Source of the DNA: Actinomadura sp. NBRC 104412
Lineage (GTDB): Bacteria; Actinomycetota; Actinomycetes; Streptosporangiales; Streptosporangiaceae
Length of the DNA stretch: 64,000 nt
Assembly (NCBI RefSeq): GCF_030269515.1
Contig: NZ_BSTM01000003.1
Span: forward strand, 1 to 64,000
Direction: 5' to 3'
Within the stretch, counting starts at the first letter, position 1. Each line of letters opens with the position of its first letter. Below the pieces are notes generated by a model that made no database searches, was not told where the DNA came from, and worked only from the letters and a program-made list of their open reading frames with translations. Below are positions 1 to 7,890 of this stretch, piece after piece. Made by a program: the position numbers and the translations under genes.

Positions 1-66
1 CTTCACTGGTCTTGGTCGACTCGAAGGATCACGAGGTGGCCGTCTCACGTCACGGGGACTCGCCCA

Positions 67-207
67 TCACGACACGAACCGGTCATAGATCACACAGACC
101 CCATACACCACTCCAGTGGACGTGAACAGGTCCACGAACCGGCAATCGACGAATCGCACACCTTCGTTCCTGATATAGCTCAGGACCTCGTCGGCGCTGC
201 TGAACAT
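67..207 (-). pseudogene. glnA: truncated glutamine synthetase I (glnA) 5' remnant
   Basis: A 46-codon reading frame starts at ATG 207 behind a strong AAGGAGG (212-218) and ends at TGA 67-69. Residues 1-27 (MFSSADEVLSYIRNEGVRFV, then DCRFVDL) match the conserved start of actinobacterial GlnA, which reads roughly MF..ADE..K.I.DE.V.FVDVRF.DL. After residue 27 the similarity stops abruptly: the expected PGVMQHF stretch and everything after it are missing, and the 66 bases left before the window edge do not resume GlnA in any frame. GlnA is normally about 470 residues, so this fragment cannot make an enzyme. The position beside the RDD gene matches the usual place of glnA in actinomycetes, so this is the native locus, broken by an insertion or rearrangement. 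A short functional peptide is possible but less likely. Confidence 0.8.
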
Positions 208-257
208 CCAGCCTCCTTGGGCGCTTTTATGGCTGTGAGCGAGCCTAGGAACGAGCC

Positions 258-295
258 GTTTCCCGGCCGTGTCTCATATGTTTCGGCTGTGTTAC
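258..295 (-). promoter_or_regulatory. GlnR operator upstream of the glnA remnant
   Basis: Read on the minus strand this is GTAAC-n6-GAAAC-n6-GACAC-n6-GAAAC. The two a-sites (gTnAC) and two b-sites (GaAAC) have exact 6-base spacers, which is the known GlnR box of actinomycete nitrogen genes. It lies about 50 bases upstream of the glnA start codon, with a TAGGCT-like -10 between. GlnR is the OmpR-type nitrogen regulator that controls glnA and amtB in Streptomyces and mycobacteria. The operator looks intact although its gene is broken. Confidence 0.85.
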
Positions 296-403
296 GCGTC
301 ACTCTGTGCGTTACGCCACTATGGCGAGCGTATCGGCCACGGCTTCCCGCCGCGCGGCGACGCACTGGTCCGGGCCTCGCGGGGGACGGGATAGCGTAGA
401 GGC

Positions 404-889
404 ATGAGCACGGGCAAGGAGCGTCCCGCCCCGGCGCCGCGGTGGACGCAGACGTGGCTGGGCGGCGCGCGCACGGCCGGGGCCGACCTCGGCCACCCCG
501 GTGAACGGCTCGGCCTGCCGGAACGCGGCTCCGGCGCGGTCGCCCCGTACGGCCGCAGGCTCCTCGCCCTCTTCATCGACTGGGCCCTGTCCCTGCTGGT
601 CGCCGGCCTCCTGGCCCGCGTGTTCGACTGGACGCCACCGCAGCGCAGCCTGTGGACGCTCGTCATCTTCGGCGTCCAGGTGTGGATCCTGGTGGGCCTG
701 CTCGGCACCACGATCGGCAAGCGCCTGTGCGGCATCCACGTGGTCCGCCTCGACCGCCGCCCTGTGGGCCCCCTATGGGCGTTCCCCCGCACGATCCTGA
801 TCCTGTTCGTGGTCCCCGCCCTGATCTGGGACCGCGACTACCGCGGCCTCCACGACCGCGCCAGCAACACCGTCGTCGTGAACATCTAG
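404..889 (+). CDS. RDD family membrane protein
   Basis: A 161-residue membrane protein. After a proline/glycine-rich cytoplasmic N-terminus of about 45 residues comes the RDD signature RRLLALFIDW in the first membrane helix (about 50-70), a second helix near 83-103, the GTTIGKRLCGIHVV segment and a third hydrophobic stretch near 127-140. It ends with the family's D.RGLHDRASNTVVV tail. RDD proteins are small three-helix membrane proteins; some have been linked to cation transport, but the role of this subtype is unknown. In actinomycetes it normally lies beside glnA and the lipA-DUF4191 pair, as here. It converges on the DUF4191 gene, with a structured repeat between them. Confidence 0.88.
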   Translation: MSTGKERPAPAPRWTQTWLGGARTAGADLGHPGERLGLPERGSGAVAPYGRRLLALFIDWALSLLVAGLLARVFDWTPPQRSLWTLVIFGVQVWILVGLLGTTIGKRLCGIHVVRLDRRPVGPLWAFPRTILILFVVPALIWDRDYRGLHDRASNTVVVNI

Positions 890-898
890 CAAGCCTTG

Positions 899-1232
899 CG
901 ATCACGCCCGAAACCAGGGGCGAGCCGAAGCGATGCAGCTCGCGCCTGCAATAAACACAACGCCGCTCGCGGATGCAATAAAGCACTCCGCACCCACCCC
1001 AGCTCCTAACCCCAGCCCCGAACGGTCGCCCAAGCGTTGCGATCGCGTCCGGAGGCAGATTCGAGCGGAGCGAGAATCTGATCGCGGAGCGAGCCCCTGG
1101 GCGAGTCGGAGCGATGCAGCGATCGCGCGCGGTGCCGGAGAAGGAGGGCGCCCAGCGCCCGACGCCGCAGGCACCGCCAACAAACACAGAGGAGCGCCAG
1201 CGACGAGCGCAGCTCGTGCTCGCAAATAAGCA
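899..1232. repeat. dispersed structured repeat, copy A
   Basis: This fills the convergent gap between the RDD and DUF4191 genes. It holds two GCGATCGC octamers (1039-1046, 1119-1126) 80 bases apart with a perfect 7-bp stem between them (CAGATTC 1056-1062, GAATCTG 1074-1080). A second hairpin region follows, with GGGCGC/GCGCCC and GGTGCC/GGCACC arms (about 1132-1187). TTTATTG-type end motifs occur at 949-955 (inverted) and 1222-1229. The stretch 1013-1187 is almost identical to 23825-24000. The right edge touches the DUF4191 stop codon. I see no gene in it. Confidence 0.8.
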
Positions 1233-1925
1233 CTACCGCGGGCCTTTGGGCATGCGGACGCCCTTGGGGATGGGGCCTTTGGGCATCTGCATGGAGCGTG
1301 GGAGGGCCTGGAGGCGGTCGTTGAGTTCGGCGACCTGGCCCTTGGTGAGGTTGCGCGGCAGTTTCATGAGGTGCCGTTGCAGTTTGCCGACGGGGATCTG
1401 GCCTTCGTCCTCGCCGACCTGTACGTCGTAGATGGGGACCTGCTGGGCGGCGCGGGAGATGCGCTTCTTCTCCGCGCCGAGGAGCGGGCCCACCCGGTTG
1501 CGGGGGCCTTCTGACACGAGGACCACGCCGGGGCGTCCGACGGCGCGGTGCACCATGTCGAGGTTGCGGTTGCCGGCGACCGCTTCGGTGACGGTCCAGC
1601 CGCCTCGCATGTTCTTGAGGATGGCCGCGGCGGCGCCCCGCTGCCCGGCGATCAGTTTGTACTGGGCCCGCTGCGCCAGCTGCCCGAAAATGATCATGCC
1701 CACGGCGGCCGCGGCGAGGATGCCCAGGGGGATCGAGAAGAACAGCTGGTCGATGAGCCAGCCGATCAGGATCACCACGACCAGGGTGCCGATCGACGCG
1801 CCGAACACGATCGGCAGCGCCTTGGGGTCCGCCTGGCTCAGCATCTTCGCGACCATGCGGATCTGCTTGAGGCGGCCCGGCTGTTGCTGCGCGCCGTCCG
1901 TGGACTTCTTAGCCATACCGTTCAT
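1233..1925 (-). CDS. DUF4191 family membrane protein
   Basis: About 230 residues. A basic cytoplasmic N-terminus (MAKKSTDGAQQQPGRLKQIR region) is followed by two adjacent membrane helices (about 40-65 and 68-88) and a cytoplasmic C-terminal domain ending in a Lys/Pro-rich MPKGP-type tail that occurs twice. This is the DUF4191 family, found in actinobacteria next to lipA; its biochemical function is unknown. I chose ATG 1925 because GGAAG lies 8 bases upstream. GTG 1940 and ATG 1916 are in-frame alternatives. It follows lipA by 48 bases and is probably cotranscribed. The stop codon abuts repeat copy A. Confidence 0.88.
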   Translation of the reverse strand: MNGMAKKSTDGAQQQPGRLKQIRMVAKMLSQADPKALPIVFGASIGTLVVVILIGWLIDQLFFSIPLGILAAAAVGMIIFGQLAQRAQYKLIAGQRGAAAAILKNMRGGWTVTEAVAGNRNLDMVHRAVGRPGVVLVSEGPRNRVGPLLGAEKKRISRAAQQVPIYDVQVGEDEGQIPVGKLQRHLMKLPRNLTKGQVAELNDRLQALPRSMQMPKGPIPKGVRMPKGPR

Positions 1926-1973
1926 GGTAGTGGCTTCCACGGCCGGGACGCCGTCGGGCGATCACTCCGGGGG

Positions 1974-2900
1974 CTACGCGCGGGCCTCGACGGCCTGCTG
2001 GTAGAGGCGGCCGGCGCGGTAGCTGGAGCGGACGAGGGGGCCCGACATGACGCCCGCGAAGCCGATCTCCTCGGCCTCGGCCTTCAGCTCCACGAACTCC
2101 TCCGGCTTGACCCAGCGCTCGACGGGGTGGTGCCTGGGGGACGGGCGCAGGTACTGGGTGATGGTGATCAGTTCGCAGCCGGCCTCGTGCAGGTCGCGGA
2201 GCGCCTCGGAGACCTCCTCGCGGGTCTCGCCGAGGCCGAGGATGAGGTTGGACTTGGTCACCAGGCCGTCCTCACGCGCCCTGGTGATCACTTCGAGGGA
2301 GCGCTCGTAGCGGAAGGCCGGGCGGATCCGCTTGAAGATCCGGGGGACGGTCTCGACGTTGTGCGCCAGCACCTCGGGGCGGGAGCCGAACACCTCGGCG
2401 AGCTGGGCGGGGTCGGCGTTGAAGTCAGGGATCAGCAGTTCCACGCCGCAGCCGGGGACGTGCGCGTGGATCTGGCGGACGGTCTCGGCGTACAGCCAGG
2501 CGCCGCCGTCGTCGAGGTCGTCGCGGGCGACGCCGGTGACGGTGGCGTACTTCAGGCCCATCGTCGCCACGGATTCGGCCACGCGGCGCGGCTCGTCGCG
2601 GTCGAGGGCGGCGGGCCTGCCGGTGTCGATCTGGCAGAAGTCGCAGCGCCGGGTGCACTGGTCGCCGCCGATGAGGAACGTGGCCTCGCGGTCCTCCCAG
2701 CACTCGAAGATGTTGGGGCAGCCGGCCTCCTGGCAGACCGTGTGCAGGCCCTCGGCCTTCACCAGTTGGGTGAGCTCCTTGTACTGCGGGCCCATCTTCA
2801 GCCTGGTCTTGATCCAGTCCGGCTTGCGCTCGATCGGCGTCCGGCTGTTGCGTGCCTCTATGCGAAGGAGCCTGCGCCCCTCGGGTGTCACCGTCGTCAC
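1974..2900 (-). CDS. lipA: lipoyl synthase
   Basis: A 308-residue radical SAM enzyme that inserts two sulfur atoms into protein-bound octanoyl groups to make lipoyl cofactors. All ligands are visible: the auxiliary cluster cysteines C56, C61 and C67 ([13 protein letters not shown]), the radical SAM motif C82-x3-C86-x2-C89 (CTRRCDFC), and the C-terminal RSSYRAG segment whose serine binds the auxiliary cluster. Length is typical. The start is GTG 2900. It works after LipB (3610-4353), but here a DUF1877 gene on the other strand separates the two. Its products are the lipoyl domains of enzymes such as SucB nearby. Confidence 0.97.
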   Translation of the reverse strand: MTTVTPEGRRLLRIEARNSRTPIERKPDWIKTRLKMGPQYKELTQLVKAEGLHTVCQEAGCPNIFECWEDREATFLIGGDQCTRRCDFCQIDTGRPAALDRDEPRRVAESVATMGLKYATVTGVARDDLDDGGAWLYAETVRQIHAHVPGCGVELLIPDFNADPAQLAEVFGSRPEVLAHNVETVPRIFKRIRPAFRYERSLEVITRAREDGLVTKSNLILGLGETREEVSEALRDLHEAGCELITITQYLRPSPRHHPVERWVKPEEFVELKAEAEEIGFAGVMSGPLVRSSYRAGRLYQQAVEARA

Positions 2901-3075
2901 CTCTTCAGCCTACGTCGGTGCGGCCGGTGCCCCCGCGCCCGCAATGAAGATCACACGTTCGGTACAAGGCTGATATCCGGTTCGTCCCCGGAGGTGCCCG
3001 TTGATCTCCTAAGGTGACTCCCTGTCGTCGCGCTAGCGCTCCGTTCCGGGGGCCGTTCAGTCGGAGGGATCCACC

Positions 3076-3582
3076 GTGGGCATGGCCATGTCGTACCTCA
3101 GGGTGCCGCCCGTGCTGGAGGGCGAGCGGGACCCGGCCGCGATCGCCAGGCTGCTCTTCGGGGCGGCCGACTGGCGCCGCAAGAACCCCGCGGCCAGCGT
3201 CCTGGACCTGGGCGGGACCTGGCAGGCGCTGCACTATCTGATCACGGGGGATCCGTGGGACGGGCGCCCGCCGGAGTCCGACGTGGTCTGCGGCGGCCGG
3301 CTGCTGACCGAGGACGGCGCGGCCGAGCTGGGCATGGACGTGATCTACCTGGCGCCCGACCGGGTGAAGCCCGCCGCCGACCATCTGGCGTCCACCCCGT
3401 ACGGGGACCTCGCGGACCGGTACGACCGTGCCGCGATGGCCGCCGCCGGGGTGCAGGACGCGGACGCGCTCAAGCCGGAGCCGCAGTCGCTCCGGCCCGC
3501 CTACGACGGGCTCGGGCGCTTCTTCCAGGCCGCGTCCGACGAGGGCCAGGCCATCTACAAGGTCATGACGGACCGCGCCTAG
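3076..3582 (+). CDS. DUF1877 (YfbM-like) family protein
   Basis: A 168-residue soluble protein with the DUF1877 pattern: an N-terminal MSYLRVPP, then SVLDLGGTWQALHYLITGDP (about 42-62), where the W..LHYLLTG stretch is the family hallmark, and a C-terminal LGRFFQAASDEGQAIYKVM helix. The function is unknown; relatives are often strain-variable genes. The start is GTG 3076, seven bases after GGAGGG, though the ATG codons two and four residues later could also serve. It sits alone between lipA and lipB and on the opposite strand, interrupting a pair that is adjacent in many actinomycetes, so it may be a later insertion. Confidence 0.85.
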   Translation: MGMAMSYLRVPPVLEGERDPAAIARLLFGAADWRRKNPAASVLDLGGTWQALHYLITGDPWDGRPPESDVVCGGRLLTEDGAAELGMDVIYLAPDRVKPAADHLASTPYGDLADRYDRAAMAAAGVQDADALKPEPQSLRPAYDGLGRFFQAASDEGQAIYKVMTDRA

Positions 3583-3609
3583 CCGTCGCCGGGCTTGCGG
3601 CCGCGCCCG

Positions 3610-4353
3610 TCAGGCCGCTTCGAGCTGTGCCGTGGTGCGGTGGTAGGACGCCGTGGCGCCCAGGGCGCGGGCGAGGTGCCGCTCGACGAGCGGGGTGACC
3701 TCGGCGACGGTGACGCGGCGGCCCAGTTCCCGGCTGAGCGAGGTGGAGCCCACGTCGCGGATGCCGCACGGGATGATCCGGTCGAACCAGTCCATGTCGC
3801 AGTCGCAGTTGAGCATGAAGCCGTGCATGGTGATCCCGCGCGAGACCCGGACCCCGATGGAGCCGATCTTGCGGTCGGGGGTGCCCGCCACCCACAGCCC
3901 GCTGCGCCCTTCGACGGTGATCGTGGGCAGCCCCAGGTCGGCGCACACGTCCCGCATCATCTCCTCCAGCAGCCGCACATAGGCGACCACGTCCACCGGG
4001 TCGGGCAACCGCAGGATCGGGTAGCCGGTGAGCTGGCCGGGGCCATGCCAGGTGATCTTGCCGCCGCGGTCCACGTCGATCACGGGGGCGCCGGGGTCGC
4101 CGAGCGGGCGGTCGGCGGCGGCGGTCCGCTTGCCCGCGGTGTAGACCGGTTCGTGCTCCTGGAGCAGCACCGTGTCGGGGATCTCGTCGTTGACGCGCCG
4201 CTCGTGGGTGCGCCGCTGCAGCGCCCAGCCCTCCTCGTAGGGGACCGCGGCCGTGCCGAACCCGACATGCACGAACACCAGCTCGCCCGTCCGCGCCGCC
4301 GGTCGGGCGGTCTCCGGGAGGGCGTCCGTCTCGCGTACCTTTACGTCGCTCAC
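3610..4353 (-). CDS. lipB: octanoyl-[acyl-carrier-protein]:protein octanoyltransferase
   Basis: A 247-residue enzyme that moves octanoate from acyl carrier protein to lipoyl domains, the first step of lipoate synthesis. The signature [17 protein letters not shown] is at 97-112. The catalytic lysine is K162 (RKIGSIG) and the catalytic cysteine is C196 ([12 protein letters not shown]). The start is GTG 4353, giving about 20 residues more than the shortest homologues. It supplies substrate to LipA at 1974-2900. Convergent with the DUF1877 gene, 27 bases apart. Confidence 0.96.
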   Translation of the reverse strand: MSDVKVRETDALPETARPAARTGELVFVHVGFGTAAVPYEEGWALQRRTHERRVNDEIPDTVLLQEHEPVYTAGKRTAAADRPLGDPGAPVIDVDRGGKITWHGPGQLTGYPILRLPDPVDVVAYVRLLEEMMRDVCADLGLPTITVEGRSGLWVAGTPDRKIGSIGVRVSRGITMHGFMLNCDCDMDWFDRIIPCGIRDVGSTSLSRELGRRVTVAEVTPLVERHLARALGATASYHRTTAQLEAA

Positions 4354-4416
4354 GCAGTTCAGCTTATGCCTCGCCGCGGCCTGCGCCCCCTCCGGAGGGG
4401 AGGATCACAGCCGGGA

Positions 4417-5154
4417 TCACAGGGAGGCGAGGAGGCGGACGTCCAGGCGCGTCTCCTTGGCGGTGCCCGGGCCGTCGGGTTCGATGCGGTACGCCCCGGC
4501 GCCCTTCTCGTACGACACCGCCTGGACGAACTCCGTTCCCACGTAGTGCAGGGCCACCGCCTCGTCGGCCGCGTACCCGTCCGGCAGCGTCCCCTCGCTG
4601 ACGAGCTGCTGGAGCAGCGGCCGCCGCTGCTTGTCGCTGTCGTAGTGGACGCCGCAGGAGTACGGCAGGAACCCCAGCCCGTCCGTCAGCGGACGCAACT
4701 GGGGGCCGTAGGAGTCGGTGTTGCCGCCCACGTGCCAGCACAGCGCGCCCGCGCTCTCCCCGGACAGCACCACGCCCTCGTGCCACGCCTCCCGCAGCAT
4801 CTCGTCCAGCCCGTGCAGCCGCCACAGCGCCAGCAGGTTCGCCACGCTGCCGCCGACCACGTACACCAGGTCCTGCGCGAGCAGATGCGACCGCATGTCG
4901 GGGATGTTGGGCATGGGGAACAGCGCGATATGGCTGACCTCGGCCTCCATCCTGCTGAACGCCGCGTACGCGCGGCCGATCACGCCGTCGCCGTCGCCGC
5001 TCGCCGTCGCCAGGAAGCAGATCCGGGGGCGGTCCTGGCCGGTCAGGTCGACGGCGTAGCGCAGCAGGGGGCTCGGCGATATCCCGCACCGGTCGTCGGG
5101 AATGAAGCTGCCGCCCCCGATCGCGAGGATGTGCGGCTGTCCGTCCGTGCTCAT
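4417..5154 (-). CDS. peptidase E (S51 family, cyanophycinase-like)
   Basis: A 245-residue protein of the class I glutamine-amidotransferase-like fold. The nucleophile elbow is GESAGALCW with S134, and a conserved YAADEAVALHYVG block lies near residue 200. Peptidase E cleaves Asp-X dipeptides; cyanophycinases use the same fold. The GDGDG and SFIPDDRC stretches near the N-terminus fit the S51 family. ATG 5154 is chosen because GGAAGG lies 6 bases upstream; an upstream in-frame GTG at 5193 lacks support. It is transcribed towards lipB with 63 bases between and may be an independent unit. Confidence 0.88.
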   Translation of the reverse strand: MSTDGQPHILAIGGGSFIPDDRCGISPSPLLRYAVDLTGQDRPRICFLATASGDGDGVIGRAYAAFSRMEAEVSHIALFPMPNIPDMRSHLLAQDLVYVVGGSVANLLALWRLHGLDEMLREAWHEGVVLSGESAGALCWHVGGNTDSYGPQLRPLTDGLGFLPYSCGVHYDSDKQRRPLLQQLVSEGTLPDGYAADEAVALHYVGTEFVQAVSYEKGAGAYRIEPDGPGTAKETRLDVRLLASL

Positions 5155-5295
5155 GATGTGCCTTCCACTCGCCTCCGGGGCGCGGTGAGGCATCGCGTGC
5201 CGGCCCCGACCAACCTCATGACCTTCACGCTAGGGTCGGCGTTCCGGGACGTGCGGCACTTTGTTCAATCTTGGGACTGACCCGCGGGACGCCGG

Positions 5296-6204
5296 TCAGT
5301 CCCGTTCCAGGACGGCCCGCAACGCGCCGTCCAGGCGCGGGTGGGCGAAGGCGAACCCCGACTCCTCCAGCCGTCCCGGCCGGACCTTCTGGCTGATCAG
5401 CGGCCCCTCGTCCGCGAAGCCGAGCAGCGCCGCCCGCAGCGCGAACGCGGGGACGGGGAGCACCGTGGGACGGTGCAGGACGCGGCCGACGGCCTTGGTG
5501 TACTCGGCGTTGGTCACGGGGTGCGGCGCCGTCAGGTTCACCGGCCCCGCCAGGTCGTCCCGCGCGATGAGGTGCCTGAGGGCGGCGACGGTGTCGTCCA
5601 GGGTGATCCAGCTCATCCACTGCCGCCCGCTGCCGAGCCGGCCGCCGAGGCCCAGCCTGAACAGGGGCAGTTGCTTGCCGAGCAGGCCCCCCGAGCGCGC
5701 CAGCACGAGGGACGTACGGGAGTGGGCCACGCGCACGCCCGCGTCGGCGGCGGCGCCCGTGGCGGCCTCCCAGTCGCGGACGAGCTCGGCGAGGAACCCC
5801 TCGCCCATGCCCGACGACTCGTCGACCTCCCGGCCACCGGTGTCGCCGTAGTATCCGATCGCGGAGCCCGACACGAACACCCGTGGACCGCCGCCCGCCT
5901 TCGCGGTGTCGGCGATGGCCCCGGCCAGTGTCCGCGTGCCCCGGATGCGGCTCTCGCGGATCAGCCGTTTGCGGGCATGTGTCCACGGCCGGTCGCCGAC
6001 CCCGGCGGCGGCGAGGTGGACGACCGCGTGCGCGTCCTGGAGAGCACCGGTGTCGACCATGCCGCCCATCGGGTCCCAGCGGGCCTCGCCGGGGCCGGAC
6101 GGCTCCCGGCGGACGAGCCGCACGACCTCGTCGCCGGCCTCCCGCAGCGCCCGGACCAGTGCGGACCCGATCAGCCCGCGCGAACCGGAAACGACGACCC
6201 TCAT
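5296..6204 (-). CDS. TIGR01777 family NAD-dependent epimerase/oxidoreductase
   Basis: About 302 residues of the extended SDR fold. The dinucleotide loop GSRGLIGSAL follows the first strand, the VHLAAAGVGDRPW stretch is near 70, and the active-site region reads SGSAIGYYGD with the YYGDTG motif of the SDR39U1/YfcH group. The C-terminal DUF1731 part includes FADEGPLISQKVRPGRL. The substrate is unknown. ATG 6204 is used; GTG 6213 is an in-frame alternative. In actinomycetes this gene commonly neighbours lipB and sucB, which suggests long conservation rather than a proven link to lipoate. Confidence 0.9.
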   Translation of the reverse strand: MRVVVSGSRGLIGSALVRALREAGDEVVRLVRREPSGPGEARWDPMGGMVDTGALQDAHAVVHLAAAGVGDRPWTHARKRLIRESRIRGTRTLAGAIADTAKAGGGPRVFVSGSAIGYYGDTGGREVDESSGMGEGFLAELVRDWEAATGAAADAGVRVAHSRTSLVLARSGGLLGKQLPLFRLGLGGRLGSGRQWMSWITLDDTVAALRHLIARDDLAGPVNLTAPHPVTNAEYTKAVGRVLHRPTVLPVPAFALRAALLGFADEGPLISQKVRPGRLEESGFAFAHPRLDGALRAVLERD

Positions 6205-6251
6205 GCCCGACACCCTAGATCGCCGGCGTCCGGCGGTGGCGGTGAAACGCG

Positions 6252-6290
6252 GGGACCCCGCCGCTCCCGGCGGGGGAGCGGCGGGGTCCC
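6252..6290 (-). terminator. strong hairpin terminator after sucB
   Basis: A perfect 17-bp inverted repeat (6252-6268 pairing with 6274-6290) with a 5-base loop lies 17 bases past the sucB stop codon. It has no clear T-run, which is common in high-GC actinomycetes. It should end the lpdA-sucB transcript. Confidence 0.75.
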
Positions 6291-6306
6291 GGCGGAGCCC
6301 TGAGGG

Positions 6307-7839
6307 TCAGAGACCGAGCTCGGCCTCGAAGTTGCCCTCCTCCAGACGGTGCTTGATCGTGCCCAGGAAGCGGGCCGCGTCGGCGCCGTCCACCAGGCGG
6401 TGGTCGTAGGTCAGCGCCAGGTAGATCATCGACCGCACCGCGATGACCTCGCCCAGCTCGGGGTCGTCGATCACGGCGGGACGCTTGACGACGGCGCCGG
6501 TGCCGAGCATGCCGACCTGCGGCTGGTTGAGGATCGGGGTGTCGAACAGCGCGCCCCGGCTGCCGGTGTTGGTCAGCGTGAACGTGCCGCCGGCCAGCTC
6601 GTCCGGGCTGACCTTGTTGGTACGGGTGCGCTCGGCCAGGTCGGCGATCCGCTGCGCGAGGCCGCCCAGGTTGAGCTGCCCGGCGTTGTGCACGACCGGG
6701 ACCATCAGGCCCCGCTCGGGGACGTCCACGGCGATGCCGAGGTTCTCCACGTCGTAGTAGGTGACCTCGTTGGTCTCACCGTTGATGACGGCGTTGAGCT
6801 TGGGGTGCACCTTGAGGGCCTCGACCGTGGCCAGCGCCAGGAACGGCAGGAACGACAGCTTGACGCCCTGGCGGGCCTGGAAGTCGGCCTTGGCGCGCTC
6901 GCGCAGCCGCGCCACCTTGGTGAGGTCGACCTCGACCACGGTGGTGAGCTGGGCGGAGACCTGCAGCGACTCCACCATCCTGCGGGAGATGGTCTGCCGG
7001 ATCCGGCTCATCTTCTCGGTCTTGCCGCGCAGCGCGATCTGCTCGGCGGGCGCGGTGGCCGGGGCGGGACGGGCCGCGGCGGCGGGCGCCGGCGCGGCGG
7101 GCTGCGCGGCCGGGGCCGCGGGCGCCGCGGGGGCCGCGGGGGCCTGGGCGGCGGCCTGCTTGGCGCGGGCGGCCTCCAGCACGTCCTGCTTGCGGATGCG
7201 GCCGCCGACGCCGGTGCCCTTGATGCTGCCCAGGTCGACGTCGTGCTCGGCGGCCAGCTTGCGTACCAGCGGCGTCACGTACGGGCCCTCACCGGACGGG
7301 GCGGGCTCGGGCGCGGGCGCGGCGGGCTGGGCGGCGGCCGGGGCCGGAGCCGGTGGCGCGGGCGGGGCCGCGGGCGCGGCGGGCGGCCAGGCCGACGGCG
7401 GCGGGCCCTGCTGGGCGGCCGGGGCCGGCTCCGGCGGAGCGGCCGGAGCGGGCGGCGGCTGCGGCGCCTCGGGCCGCGCCGGCGGCGCCTGCTCCTGGGC
7501 CTGCGGCGCCTGCTCCTGGACCTGCTCCTGGACCTGCTCCTGGGCGGCGGGCGCCGGGGCCTGCTCCTGCTCCGGCGGAGCGGCCGGGGCCGCGGCCTCC
7601 CCGGCCTCGCCGATGATCGCCAGTTCGGCGCCGACCTCGACGGTCTCGTCCTCGGCGACCTTGATGCTGGTCAGGGTGCCGGACGCGGGTGAGGGGATCT
7701 CGGTGTCCACCTTGTCGGTGGACACTTCGAGAAGCGGCTCGTCGGTCTCGACGTGCTCACCCTCCTTCTTCAGCCAGCGGGTGACGGTGCCCTCGGTGAC
7801 GCTCTCGCCGAGCTGGGGCATGGTGACGGAGACCGGCAT
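6307..7839 (-). CDS. sucB: 2-oxoglutarate dehydrogenase E2 component (dihydrolipoamide acyltransferase)
   Basis: A 510-residue E2 enzyme of an alpha-keto acid dehydrogenase complex. It has one lipoyl domain (1-75, lipoylated K43 in STDKVDTE), a long Pro/Ala/Gln/Glu linker (about 85-185) with QEQ-type repeats, an E3-binding domain (about 190-228, [20 protein letters not shown]), a second Ala/Pro linker and the catalytic domain (about 280-510) with the active-site [13 protein letters not shown]. In actinobacteria this SucB type sits with lpdA and passes succinyl groups to CoA. It needs the LipA/LipB products made nearby. It follows lpdA by 51 bases and ends at a strong hairpin. Annotation as a pyruvate dehydrogenase E2 is the alternative. 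Confidence 0.93.
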   Translation of the reverse strand: MPVSVTMPQLGESVTEGTVTRWLKKEGEHVETDEPLLEVSTDKVDTEIPSPASGTLTSIKVAEDETVEVGAELAIIGEAGEAAAPAAPPEQEQAPAPAAQEQVQEQVQEQAPQAQEQAPPARPEAPQPPPAPAAPPEPAPAAQQGPPPSAWPPAAPAAPPAPPAPAPAAAQPAAPAPEPAPSGEGPYVTPLVRKLAAEHDVDLGSIKGTGVGGRIRKQDVLEAARAKQAAAQAPAAPAAPAAPAAQPAAPAPAAAARPAPATAPAEQIALRGKTEKMSRIRQTISRRMVESLQVSAQLTTVVEVDLTKVARLRERAKADFQARQGVKLSFLPFLALATVEALKVHPKLNAVINGETNEVTYYDVENLGIAVDVPERGLMVPVVHNAGQLNLGGLAQRIADLAERTRTNKVSPDELAGGTFTLTNTGSRGALFDTPILNQPQVGMLGTGAVVKRPAVIDDPELGEVIAVRSMIYLALTYDHRLVDGADAARFLGTIKHRLEEGNFEAELGL

Positions 7840-7890
7840 GGCTCTCAGCGACTCCTTCGATCCTTCGAGATCTCGTTCTGGTGCGGGCGT

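Noticed and set aside
1..66. Continuation of GlnA past the remnant stop codon
   Set aside because: All three minus-strand frames to the window edge were read; none resembles GlnA.
899..1232. Insertion sequence or MITE with target duplication
   Set aside because: I found no transposase and no clear flanking direct repeats; kept as an unclassified structured repeat.
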